Notes: generated from the sequence alone by a model not told the origin. A DNA stretch of 17,095 nt from Candidatus Segatella intestinihominis (GCA_900548535.1 URLG01000055.1:1-17095); one strand, 5' to 3'. Numbered from the stretch's first letter, positions 1 through 7,234 are shown. A program made the numbers and translations.

Positions 1-107
1 GGGAGGAGAAGGCTAAGGATTTGGCTGCTCGCTTCATCAAGAACTTCAAGAAGTACGAGACAAACGAGGCTGGTAAGGCTCTCGTTGCTGCTGGTCCACA
101 GCTCTAA
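1..107 (+). CDS. pckA: Probable phosphoenolpyruvate carboxykinase (ATP), C-terminal end only
   Basis: Only the last 34 codons are present, read from base 3 and ending in TAA at 105-107; the 5' part lies outside the window. The peptide runs through ARFIKNFKKYE and ends in VAAGPQL. This resembles the C-terminus of ATP-dependent PEP carboxykinases, which commonly end in a FxxNFxKF...AAGPxL-like tail. The enzyme interconverts oxaloacetate and PEP; in gut Bacteroidota it usually works in the CO2-fixing direction that feeds succinate production. The catalytic domains are not visible, so the call rests on the tail alone. A strong terminator follows 66 bases downstream, so the gene is probably the end of its own transcript. 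Confidence 0.7.
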   Translation, partial: EEKAKDLAARFIKNFKKYETNEAGKALVAAGPQL

Positions 108-173
108 TTCTCGGTTCGCAAGAATCAGAAATAGGCTTCTATTCGACACATCGAATAAAACCAAATATTATGG

Positions 174-214
174 AATCCCGTTTCTCGCAAGAGGAGCGGG
201 ATTTCTTCGTTTTT
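174..214 (+). terminator. Intrinsic terminator after pckA
   Basis: A 13-bp stem (left arm 174-186, right arm 191-203) closes on a GCAA tetraloop of the GNRA type at 187-190. Two of the pairs are G-U and the rest are Watson-Crick. A T-rich tail with five T at 210-214 follows. It separates the pckA transcript from the envelope cluster. Confidence 0.9.
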
Positions 215-321
215 AGCCCATTTGGGCACTGCTAATCACTAAAAAACTTAAAAAACGGGGGTAAAATGAATAATTTGCATAATAATAAGGAGAAAATGGC
301 TGATTTTTGAAGAATTCTCAG

Positions 322-329
322 TAAATTTG
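322..329 (+). promoter_or_regulatory. Candidate -7 box upstream of the lipoprotein gene
   Basis: TAAATTTG fits the Bacteroidota -7 consensus TAnnTTTG and is followed by CAGC, as in the other promoter candidates here. A start point near 335 would give a leader of about 20 bases before the ATG at 355. No convincing -33 TTTG lies 19-21 bases upstream, so this is a moderate call. Confidence 0.45.
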
Positions 330-354
330 CAGCTAAAAATATAAATTGGATAGA

Positions 355-1716
355 ATGAAAAGGAAGTTTTTAGCTTTCGTTGTGCTGCTTGCAGCCACTT
401 TGTCGCTCTCTTCATGCTTGAGCAGCGACGACGATACAAACGTAGAATATACACATGACACTGCCATTACGGCTTTCTCTCTTGGTTCGCTCGATCGCTA
501 TACCAAGACTGCTGCGGGAAAGGATACCCTGCTCAAGTCGAATGTCACTGGCTCTAATTATAAATTTTATATAGATCAGGCTACACGCCAAATCTATAAC
601 CCGGATTCCTTGCCATGTGGGGTGAGGGATACCGCCGTATTGGCTACTATCACCAGCAAGAATAGCAGCCCTATTCTCTTGATGGATATCGACAAGACCG
701 ACTCTATCACGGGTTATTACTCTAGCTCCGATTCCATCAACTTCTCTAAGCCACGCTTTATCCGTGTGTATAACAACGACTTCACGGCTTATGCTACATA
801 CAAGATAACTGTCAATGTGCATAAGGAGCTGCCTAATGTGTTCAATTGGCAACCTAAGGCTCAGCTCAATGCCCAGCTCCTGGCGCTACAAGACATGAAG
901 GCAGTGGCACTGGGCGGCTATGTGTATGTATTCGGAAAGGCTGGCGGCGAGATGAAAATCTACAAGACAGCCATCACCGATGGATTTGCTTGGGATGAGG
1001 TGGAGACCAATGTGGCTTTCGCTGAGAATGACTATCAGAATGCCGTGGTTATGGACGGCAGCCTCTATATGCTCAGCGACGGAAAGGTATATGCATCTAC
1101 TGATGCTGAGAACTGGACCGCCCAGGGCAGCGACGCATCTCTCCAGCAGTTGATTGGTGCCAGCAGCAAGTATCTCTATGCCTATACCGAGGCAGGCATC
1201 TCTGTATCCAAGGACCAGGGAGCTACATGGACAGCACAGACATTGGACAAGGCACAGACTTATCTGCCTACGCAGAACCTCTCCCTCTCGGCTGCCACCA
1301 TCCGCTCTACCAAGAATGCGGAGCACTTGATGCTGATGGGTACACGTGATGAGGCTCTGAGCGATACCATCGCCACCATCTGGACTCATACCGCCGACCT
1401 GGATGCTACCACCGACAATGAGTGGAACTACTTTGAGTTGGATAAGAATCAACCTTACAAGATGCCAAAACTGGATGAGGTGATGACTTGTGCGGCTGAT
1501 ACGGGCTTTGTGGCTCTTGGCAGCAACGCCAAGTGGTATAAGAGCACAGACAATGGACTGACTTGGAAGGTGGATAACCTGGTAAGCATGCCTATGGAAT
1601 TCTCCAAGACGGCTCGTTTCGGTTTCTGCCGTGATGAGAACAAGTACTATTGGGTCATCAGCAACGGTTATGTATGGAAGGGCAGATTTAACCGTGATGG
1701 CTGGCGCAAGGAATAA
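355..1716 (+). CDS. Surface lipoprotein with Asp-box repeats (DUF6242-like)
   Basis: The 453-residue product starts at the ATG at 355; an in-frame TTG at 346 is a less likely start. Residues 1-20 form a signal peptide with a basic start and hydrophobic core, ending in the lipobox LSSC with Cys21 as the lipidation site. LSSDDDT follows the Cys, an acidic stretch like the lipoprotein export signal that sends Bacteroidota lipoproteins to the cell surface. Three Asp-box-like motifs are visible: STDAENW (248-254), SKDQGATW (285-292) and STDNGLTW (397-404). These usually mark a beta-propeller fold. No sialidase catalytic residues can be assigned, so enzyme activity is not claimed. I believe the family is DUF6242, whose members are often found beside a PorG-like gene. 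It has its own promoter candidate, and porG follows 57 bases downstream. Function is unknown; a role as surface scaffold or outer-membrane assembly partner is inference from context. Confidence 0.8.
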   Translation: MKRKFLAFVVLLAATLSLSSCLSSDDDTNVEYTHDTAITAFSLGSLDRYTKTAAGKDTLLKSNVTGSNYKFYIDQATRQIYNPDSLPCGVRDTAVLATITSKNSSPILLMDIDKTDSITGYYSSSDSINFSKPRFIRVYNNDFTAYATYKITVNVHKELPNVFNWQPKAQLNAQLLALQDMKAVALGGYVYVFGKAGGEMKIYKTAITDGFAWDEVETNVAFAENDYQNAVVMDGSLYMLSDGKVYASTDAENWTAQGSDASLQQLIGASSKYLYAYTEAGISVSKDQGATWTAQTLDKAQTYLPTQNLSLSAATIRSTKNAEHLMLMGTRDEALSDTIATIWTHTADLDATTDNEWNYFELDKNQPYKMPKLDEVMTCAADTGFVALGSNAKWYKSTDNGLTWKVDNLVSMPMEFSKTARFGFCRDENKYYWVISNGYVWKGRFNRDGWRKE

Positions 1717-1742
1717 GACAACGGGATAGGAAACGATAGCCC

Positions 1743-1764
1743 TATATAATATAATAAGGTGTAA
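1743..1764 (+). repeat. AT-rich leader motif before porG
   Basis: TATATAATATAATAAGG followed by TGTAA. The last 15 bases (1750-1764) differ at one position from the 19-bp motif found before bamA and the third ompH gene. It ends 9 bases before the ATG at 1774. It may act as a translation-enhancing leader. Confidence 0.5.
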
Positions 1765-1773
1765 AAACAGAAG

Positions 1774-2463
1774 ATGGCAAAAGTCAGACACTTCCTCTTG
1801 GTGGCGGCTCTGGTGCTGATGGGCACTGCGGCTAGCGCACAAGACGACCCGCAATATCGACTGGAGATAGGTGCGGGCGTAGGAACCGTGGCATACGAGG
1901 GCGACTTCAATGGAAGCATCCTGAAGAATATGCAACCGATGGCAGCCATCGTGGGAAGATATAACTTCGACCCTTATAAGGACTTGAGACTTAACATCGG
2001 ACTAGGAAAGATCAAAGGCTCCTCTGGCAAGGTGGATACCTATTATCCCGATTACGCCAAGCAGGCTTATTCATTCAGCCATACGCTGGTGGATGCGAGC
2101 CTGGTGTTTGAGTATAACTTCTGGCCTTACGGCACGGGACGAGACTATCGAGGAGCCAAGCGACTGGTGCCTTACGTGTTCGGTGGTCTGGGTGCCACAT
2201 ACGTAAAGGGACATGAAAAGAATGTGTTTGCCGCCAATGTGCCTCTGGGCTTTGGCGCAAAATATAAGATAAACGAACGACTGAACGTGGGGCTGGACTG
2301 GACCATCCACTTCTCGCTGAGCGATGAACTGGACGGCGTGAAAGATCCCTACTGGGTGAAGAGCAGCGGAGCCTTCAAGAACACCGACTGCTACTCGATG
2401 CTGCAAGTATCGTTGACCTATAGTTTCAGTGCAAAATGTAAAACCTGTAATAAAGAAGAATGA
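1774..2463 (+). CDS. porG: PorG/DUF6089-like outer-membrane beta-barrel protein
   Basis: The product has 229 residues. Residues 1-22 are a signal peptide ending in ASAQ. The rest shows alternating hydrophobic/aromatic strands typical of a small barrel (for example LEIGAGVGTVAYEGDF near the N-terminus and MLQVSLTYSF near the end). The opening strand with G..GxxxYxGDF and the gene order (lipoprotein, this gene, uppS, bamA, skp genes) match the PorG/DUF6089 locus of Porphyromonas. There PorG is an outer-membrane part of the type IX secretion system that associates with the PorK/PorN ring. No other T9SS genes lie in the window, so the role here could differ. The protein does not end at the last strand: a short tail SAKCKTCNKEE follows, with Cys222 and Cys225 in a CxxC. 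Its stop codon overlaps the uppS start in ATGA, which suggests coupled translation. Confidence 0.75.
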   Translation: MAKVRHFLLVAALVLMGTAASAQDDPQYRLEIGAGVGTVAYEGDFNGSILKNMQPMAAIVGRYNFDPYKDLRLNIGLGKIKGSSGKVDTYYPDYAKQAYSFSHTLVDASLVFEYNFWPYGTGRDYRGAKRLVPYVFGGLGATYVKGHEKNVFAANVPLGFGAKYKINERLNVGLDWTIHFSLSDELDGVKDPYWVKSSGAFKNTDCYSMLQVSLTYSFSAKCKTCNKEE

Positions 2464-3218
2464 TGGATCAACTGGATATGAAAAGAATACCAGAACATAT
2501 CGCTATCATCATGGATGGTAACGGACGCTGGGCAACAGAGCGAGGCAAAGAAAGAAGCTACGGTCATCAGGCTGGAGTGGAAACCGTGCGTCGCATCACC
2601 GAGGAGTGTACCCGTCTGGGTGTGAAGTATCTCACCCTCTACACCTTCTCTACCGAAAACTGGAATCGCCCTGCCGACGAAATCGCCGCCCTCATGGGAC
2701 TGGTGCTCACATCGCTCGAAGACGAGATCTTCATGAAGAACAATGTGCGCTTCCGTGTCATTGGCGACATCAAGCGATTGCCACAGCAGGTGCAAGACAA
2801 ATTGCAGGAAACCATGGAGCATACGGCCAAGAATGACGCCATGACCATGGTGGTGGCTCTGAGCTACTCATCAAGATGGGAAATCATGAACGCCATGAAA
2901 CTTACCGTCAAGGAAGCCCTGCAGCATGGCTCTACCTACGAGCAGATAGAAAGCCTGCTGACAGAGGAAAACTTCGAGAAGCACCTGGACACTAGTTTCA
3001 TGCCAGATCCAGACCTCTTGATTCGTACGGGTGGCGAGGTACGCATCAGCAACTACCTGCTCTGGCAGATAGCTTACTCGGAGCTCTACTTCTGCGACAC
3101 ATACTGGCCCGACTTTGATGCAGAAGACCTGCACAAGGCCATCGCCAGCTACCAGAACCGCCAGCGCCGATTTGGCAAGACCGAGGCTCAGGTGGAGGAA
3201 GAGGAGGAGAGCAAGTAA
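2460..3218 (+). CDS. uppS: Isoprenyl transferase (undecaprenyl-diphosphate synthase)
   Basis: This cis-prenyltransferase adds isopentenyl units to farnesyl-PP to make undecaprenyl-PP, the lipid carrier for peptidoglycan and surface glycans. The 252-residue length is normal for the family. The first conserved block HIAIIMDGNGRWA holds the catalytic Asp19, and FSTENWNRP follows. The C-terminal block LLIRTGGE...RISNYLLWQIAYSELYF carries Arg189, Arg195 and Glu208, matching the diphosphate- and Mg-binding residues of the E. coli enzyme. There is no signal peptide, as expected for a cytosolic, membrane-associated enzyme. Starts are possible at 2460, 2463 or 2478 (Met7); the ATGA overlap with porG favours 2460 or 2463. 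The protein ends in a short acidic tail (VEEEEESK) not needed for the fold. A 64-base gap containing the AT-rich leader motif separates it from bamA. Confidence 0.96.
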   Translation: MMDQLDMKRIPEHIAIIMDGNGRWATERGKERSYGHQAGVETVRRITEECTRLGVKYLTLYTFSTENWNRPADEIAALMGLVLTSLEDEIFMKNNVRFRVIGDIKRLPQQVQDKLQETMEHTAKNDAMTMVVALSYSSRWEIMNAMKLTVKEALQHGSTYEQIESLLTEENFEKHLDTSFMPDPDLLIRTGGEVRISNYLLWQIAYSELYFCDTYWPDFDAEDLHKAIASYQNRQRRFGKTEAQVEEEEESK

Positions 3219-3263
3219 GATCTCTCCATACGGACATAATATAAGAAAGATAAAAGCATATCA

Positions 3264-3282
3264 TATATATAATAAGGTATAA
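3264..3282 (+). repeat. 19-bp AT-rich leader motif directly before bamA
   Basis: TATATATAATAAGGTATAA touches the bamA ATG at 3283. The same 19 bases recur exactly at 7210-7228 before the third ompH gene. AAGG at 3274-3277 could serve as a weak Shine-Dalgarno sequence 5 bases from the start, but that spacing is not kept in the other copies. Confidence 0.6.
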
Positions 3283-5919
3283 ATGAACAAGATAAAAAAG
3301 ATTTTCATCCTGCTGTTCGGCGTAATGGCAAGTATGCAGATTCAAGCACAAGATAAAATCGTGCATCCCGACATCTCGTATGCCGGTACCCCTAGAACTC
3401 TGACGATAGGCGGTATCAACGTATCGGGTGTGGAAGGCTACGAGGACTATGTGCTCACGGGCATCTCTGGACTTAGCGTAGGCGAGGAAATAACCGTGCC
3501 TGGCGATGAGATTACCAATGCCGTGAAACGCTATTGGAAGCATGGACTCTTCTCTAAGGTTGCCATCGCTGCCGACTCTATCGTGGGAGAGAAACTCTAT
3601 CTGCACATCTATCTCGCTGTGCGCCCTCGCATCTCCAATATCAACTATATCGGACTGAAGAAGAGCGAACGCGAGGACATGGAGCAGAAACTGGGTATGG
3701 TAAAGGGTACTCAGGTAACACCAAATATGCTGGACCGTGCCAAGATTCTTGCCAAGAAATACTTCGACGACAAGGGATTTAAGAATGCTGACATCCAAAT
3801 CAATCAGCGTGACGACGTAGCCAACAAGGGACAGGTAATCCTGGACGTGGTGGTAGACAAGAAGGAGAAGATCAAGGTGCATCAGATTACGATCGATGGC
3901 AATGAGAAACTCTCCGACCGCAAGATCAAGGGTGGATTCTTCTCTAAGGGAGCCTTCGCCAAGACCCATGAGGCTGGCAAGTTTGCCACTTTCTTCAAGT
4001 CTAAGAAGTTTACCCCTGAGCGTTGGAAGGAAGATAAGCAGAAACTTATCGACAAATACTATGAGTATGGTTATCGCGACGCACAAATTCTGGAAGATAG
4101 CGTGACCAACTTTGACGAGAAGCATGTCAATGTATATATCAAAGTAGACGAGGGTAAGCAATACTTCCTGCGCAACATCAACTGGGTGGGCAATACCGTA
4201 TACTCTACCGACTATCTGAATGCCGTGCTCGGTATGAAGAAGGGTGATGTGTACAACCAGAAACTCTTGCACAAGCGCTTGAACGAGGATGATGATGCCG
4301 TGGGCAACCTCTATTATAACAATGGATATGTGTTCTCTAACATCAATCCTGCCGAGATTAATATCGACGGCGACTCCATCGACTTGGAGATGCGTGTACA
4401 GGAGGGACCTCAGGCTTACTTGAGCCATGTACGTATCAATGGTAACACCCGATTGTATGAAAACGTGGTGCGCCGTGAGCTTCGTACTAAGCCAGGCGAC
4501 CTCTTCTCTAAGGATGCCCTGATGCGTTCGGCTCGTGAGTTGGCTTCTATGGGACACTTCGATGCAGAGAAGGTGAGCCCAGACGTAAAGCCTAACTATG
4601 AGGATGGTACAGTAGACGTGAACTGGAACTTGGAGCAGAAGAGCAATGACCAGATAGAGTTCTCACTGGGTTGGGGACAGACGGGTGTCATCGGCCGTAT
4701 CGGACTGAAGCTGAACAACTTCTCCATGGCTAACCTCTTCAACAAGAACAAGGAGCATCGTGGCATCATGCCTATCGGCGATGGCGAGGTGCTGAGCATC
4801 GGTGCACAGACCAATGGTACTTACTATCAGTCATATAACGTAAGCTACTCTACCAACTGGTTTGGTGGCAAGCGCCCTATCCAGTTTAGCGTGGGTGCCT
4901 ACTATAGTAAGTCGACCGACGTGTCAAGCAACTACTACAACAGTGCCTACATGAACAACTACATGAGTTATATGTACGGTTACGGTAATAGTTACTATAA
5001 CAACTATGAGAATTATTACGATCCAGATAAGTATATCCAGATGCTGGGTCTGAGCCTGGGATGGGGTAAGCGACTCCGCTGGCCAGATGACTATTTCACA
5101 CTGTCAGTGCAGTTGGCATACCAGCGCTACATGATGAAGAACTGGAGCTATATGCTGATGCAGAATGGTAATGCCAACAACTTGAACATCACCATCGCTC
5201 TGAATCGTACTTCTACAGATAACCAACTCTTCCCACGTCGTGGTTCAGAGTTTGAGGCAAGTGTGAACCTTACTCCACCATGGAGTGCGTTCGACCACAA
5301 GGACTACAAGAACCTTGCCACCAACGCCAACTCTCCTACCTACTCAAAGGAGCAGCAGGAGAAGTACAGATGGATAGAATATCACAAGTGGAAGTTTAAG
5401 GCTAAGACATATACCGCTTTGACCGAAGGTCAGAAGTGCTTCGTCTTGATGACTCGAGTAGAGCTCGGCTTGCTGGGCTCTTACAACAAGTACAAGAAGA
5501 GTCCGTTCGAAACCTACTATGTGGGTGGTGATGGTATGAGTGGCTACTCATCATATTATGGTGAAGAGACCATCGGACTTCGTGGTTATGAGAATGGTTC
5601 CGTATCCTATAGCCCAACCACAGGTTATTATGCTTACGCATACGACCGCTTCTCATTGGAGCTCCGCTATCCATTCCTCTTGGGTAATACCACCATTTAT
5701 GGTTTGGGATTCGTAGAGGGCGGTAATGCTTGGTATGATACCAAGAAGTTTAACCCATTCAGCATGAAGCGTAGTGCCGGCCTTGGTGTGCGCATCTTCT
5801 TGCCAATGGTAGGTTTGATGGGTATCGACTGGGCTTACGGTTTCGACAAGGTATGGAATGGCAGTAGCTACAAGAAGGGTGGAAGCCAGTTCCACTTCAT
5901 CTTGGGTCAGGAATTCTAA
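3283..5919 (+). CDS. bamA: BamA, outer-membrane protein assembly factor
   Basis: This Omp85-family protein of 878 residues is the core of the complex that folds barrels into the outer membrane. A signal peptide covers about residues 1-22 and ends in IQAQ. Roughly residues 30-440 form a series of POTRA-like repeats; several hold the typical G(N/D)xxxS or GNTR(L/Y) turn, such as DGNEKLSDRKI and NGNTRLYENVVRREL. The barrel follows from about 455 to the end and closes with HFILGQEF, a C-terminal Phe as expected of a BamA substrate signal. The conserved inner loop motif reads LRGYEN with Arg767, equivalent to the (V/I)RGF motif of Omp85 proteins. An extracellular-type loop at about 550-581 is made almost wholly of Tyr, Asn, Ser and Met, which is unusual and probably lineage-specific. 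It lies between uppS and three ompH genes, in line with a role in feeding and driving barrel assembly. Confidence 0.95.
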   Translation: MNKIKKIFILLFGVMASMQIQAQDKIVHPDISYAGTPRTLTIGGINVSGVEGYEDYVLTGISGLSVGEEITVPGDEITNAVKRYWKHGLFSKVAIAADSIVGEKLYLHIYLAVRPRISNINYIGLKKSEREDMEQKLGMVKGTQVTPNMLDRAKILAKKYFDDKGFKNADIQINQRDDVANKGQVILDVVVDKKEKIKVHQITIDGNEKLSDRKIKGGFFSKGAFAKTHEAGKFATFFKSKKFTPERWKEDKQKLIDKYYEYGYRDAQILEDSVTNFDEKHVNVYIKVDEGKQYFLRNINWVGNTVYSTDYLNAVLGMKKGDVYNQKLLHKRLNEDDDAVGNLYYNNGYVFSNINPAEINIDGDSIDLEMRVQEGPQAYLSHVRINGNTRLYENVVRRELRTKPGDLFSKDALMRSARELASMGHFDAEKVSPDVKPNYEDGTVDVNWNLEQKSNDQIEFSLGWGQTGVIGRIGLKLNNFSMANLFNKNKEHRGIMPIGDGEVLSIGAQTNGTYYQSYNVSYSTNWFGGKRPIQFSVGAYYSKSTDVSSNYYNSAYMNNYMSYMYGYGNSYYNNYENYYDPDKYIQMLGLSLGWGKRLRWPDDYFTLSVQLAYQRYMMKNWSYMLMQNGNANNLNITIALNRTSTDNQLFPRRGSEFEASVNLTPPWSAFDHKDYKNLATNANSPTYSKEQQEKYRWIEYHKWKFKAKTYTALTEGQKCFVLMTRVELGLLGSYNKYKKSPFETYYVGGDGMSGYSSYYGEETIGLRGYENGSVSYSPTTGYYAYAYDRFSLELRYPFLLGNTTIYGLGFVEGGNAWYDTKKFNPFSMKRSAGLGVRIFLPMVGLMGIDWAYGFDKVWNGSSYKKGGSQFHFILGQEF

Positions 5920-5922
5920 AGC

Positions 5923-6053
5923 TTTGAACATTGAACTTTGAGATTTGGACATTATGATTACTCGTCTAGCAACGTTTTTTTCATAAGATTAGAATATCAA
6001 AGTTCAATGTGATACATATCATAAAGTTCAAAGTTCAAATTTCAAAGTTCAAA
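5923..6053. repeat. Inverted array of GTTCAAA heptads between bamA and ompH
   Basis: On the left, four degenerate heptads run TTTGAAC, ATTGAAC, TTTGAGA, TTTGGAC (5923-5950). On the right, in the opposite orientation, four run GTTCAAA, GTTCAAA, TTTCAAA, GTTCAAA (6026-6053), ending 4 bases before the ompH ATG. Arms 5928-5940 and 5998-6010 form a perfect 13-bp inverted repeat around a 57-base spacer that includes a run of seven T (5975-5981). The left arm could pair either with 5998-6010 or with the heptads next to the start codon. Confidence 0.8.
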
Positions 6054-6057
6054 GGAA

Positions 6058-6570
6058 ATGAAGAAAATAGTATTGATGCTGGTGATGGCTGTAGCAGCCA
6101 TCTCAGCACATGCACAGAAATATGCATTGGTAGATATGGAGTATATCTTGAAGAATATTCCAGCTTATGAGCGCGCCAATGAGCAGCTGAACCAGGCTAG
6201 CCGAGTATGGCAAGCTGAGGTGGAGGCTCTGAATATGGAGGCAAGCACGCTGTATAAGAACTATCAGAACGAGGTGGTGTTCCTGTCTCAGGAACAGAAG
6301 AAGGCTAAGCAGGATGCCATCATGCAGAAAGAGAAGGAAGCCAGCGACCTGAAGAAAAAATATTTTGGTGCCGAGGGCGAACTCTACAAGAAGCGTGAGG
6401 CGCTGATGGGACCTATCCAGGAAGAAATCTACAATGCGGTGAAGGAGATCTCGGATCTTCGTGGTTATTCGCTCGTTTTGGACAGAGCCAGCAACAATGG
6501 CATCATCTTTGGCTCGCCAAAAATAGATATTAGCAACGAAGTGCTCCAAAAATTAGGTTATTCCAAATAA
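6058..6570 (+). CDS. Skp/OmpH-family periplasmic chaperone, first copy
   Basis: The 170-residue product has a signal peptide (about 1-19, ending in AHAQ) and then the OmpH-family opening KYALVDMEYILKNIPAYERA. A long charged coiled-coil arm at about 40-115 follows. The C-terminal half, with RGYSLVLDRASNNGIIFG, returns to the body domain. Skp proteins are trimeric periplasmic chaperones that hold unfolded outer-membrane proteins on the way to BamA, and the position straight after bamA fits that job. The start is set by the ATG at 6058, with a purine-rich AAGG just upstream in the last heptad repeat. It is the first of three paralogues in a row. Confidence 0.92.
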   Translation: MKKIVLMLVMAVAAISAHAQKYALVDMEYILKNIPAYERANEQLNQASRVWQAEVEALNMEASTLYKNYQNEVVFLSQEQKKAKQDAIMQKEKEASDLKKKYFGAEGELYKKREALMGPIQEEIYNAVKEISDLRGYSLVLDRASNNGIIFGSPKIDISNEVLQKLGYSK

Positions 6571-6576
6571 TAGTTG

Positions 6577-6584
6577 TATATTTG
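6577..6584 (+). promoter_or_regulatory. Candidate -7 box before the second ompH gene
   Basis: TATATTTG fits TAnnTTTG and is followed by CAGCC, the same nine-base run TTTGCAGCC as in the metK promoter. It lies 7 bases after the first ompH stop and 80 bases before the next start. The -33 region is weak. Confidence 0.5.
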
Positions 6585-6664
6585 CAGCCGATTGGGAACA
6601 TAAGCCCCATGTAGGCTGTATGTAAACATAAAAATGAATTAATAATTAAACAAAGAATAGAACA

Positions 6665-7150
6665 ATGAAAAAGCTTATTTTAATGTTGATGCTTTGCGCA
6701 CCAATGACAATGATGGCTCAGAAGTTTGGTAAGGTCAATACACAGCAGATTATGCAGTCTTTGCCAGACGTAGCTAAGGCTAACGGTGAGATGGAAGCTC
6801 TCCAGAAGCAGAAGGAGAATGACTTGAAGTCTATGCAGGATGAGTTGCAGCGCAAGGCTGACGAGTATCAGAAGGGTGCTAGCACTATGAACGCTACTGC
6901 TAAGCAGCAGAAGGAGACTGAGCTCCAGACTCTTCAGCAGAAGATTCAGCAGGCTTACCAGGATGGTCAGCAGGAGTTGCAGAAGAAGAGCAGCGAGTTG
7001 ATGCAGCCTATCGTAGCTAAGGTTCGCACTGCTATCGAGACTGTAGGCAAGGAAGGTGGCTATACATTCATCTTTGAGGATGGCGCTGCTGTTTACACTG
7101 GTACCAATGTGGTAGACGTAACCAAGGCTGTACAGGCTAAGATTAAGTAA
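6665..7150 (+). CDS. Skp/OmpH-family periplasmic chaperone, second copy
   Basis: The 161-residue product has a signal peptide (about 1-19, MMAQ at the cleavage site). KFGKVNTQQIMQSLPDVAKA then corresponds to the family opening. A Gln/Lys/Glu-rich coiled coil covers about 40-115. The body returns in VGKEGGYTFIFEDGAAVYTG and VDVTKAVQAKIK. It shares domain order with the copies on either side but is well diverged from them, so the duplication is old. A promoter candidate lies upstream and a good terminator just downstream, so it may also be made from its own short transcript. It is expected to hold unfolded barrel proteins in the periplasm, possibly as a mixed trimer with its neighbours (inference). 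Confidence 0.92.
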   Translation: MKKLILMLMLCAPMTMMAQKFGKVNTQQIMQSLPDVAKANGEMEALQKQKENDLKSMQDELQRKADEYQKGASTMNATAKQQKETELQTLQQKIQQAYQDGQQELQKKSSELMQPIVAKVRTAIETVGKEGGYTFIFEDGAAVYTGTNVVDVTKAVQAKIK

Positions 7151-7173
7151 AAGTTATCTTGAAATAACAGCAA

Positions 7174-7206
7174 AAGGGCAGGCACAAGTGCTTGCCCTTG
7201 TTTCTC
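7174..7206 (+). terminator. Intrinsic terminator between the second and third ompH genes
   Basis: Arms AAGGGCAGGCAC (7174-7185) and GTGCTTGCCCTT (7188-7199) pair along 12 positions with one G-U; the innermost pair probably opens into the loop. GTTTCTC follows as a short T-rich tail. It lies 24 bases after the second ompH stop and may only partly stop transcription into the third ompH and murI. Confidence 0.8.
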
Positions 7207-7209
7207 TAA

Positions 7210-7228
7210 TATATATAATAAGGTATAA
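7210..7228 (+). repeat. 19-bp AT-rich leader motif before the third ompH gene
   Basis: TATATATAATAAGGTATAA is identical at all 19 positions to 3264-3282 before bamA. Here it ends 6 bases before the ATG at 7235 and starts just after the terminator tail. Confidence 0.6.
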
Positions 7229-7234
7229 CGCATC

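Noticed and set aside
215..228. Second hairpin GCCC-ATTT-GGGC after the pckA terminator
   Set aside because: Only a 4-bp stem with no T-run; too weak to call.
346..354. TTG start for the lipoprotein gene
   Set aside because: The ATG at 355 gives a standard signal peptide MKRKF; the extra MDR adds an acidic residue to the n-region.
1033..1620. Sialidase identity for the Asp-box lipoprotein
   Set aside because: Asp boxes are structural and occur in many propellers; the arginine triad and catalytic Tyr/Glu of sialidases cannot be assigned.
886..1935. Minus-strand open frame of 349 codons opposite the lipoprotein gene
   Set aside because: No motif, signal peptide or promoter; it spans a lipoprotein gene with a clear lipobox and Asp boxes on the other strand.
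3046..4557. Long minus-strand open frame of 503 codons opposite uppS and bamA
   Set aside because: It lies antisense to two well-supported genes, has no family motifs, and results from the codon bias of the + strand.
5921..6057. CRISPR array or insertion-sequence ends
   Set aside because: Units are 7 bases with no spacers of even length, and no transposase or cas gene is nearby; the inverted arms do not flank a coding region.
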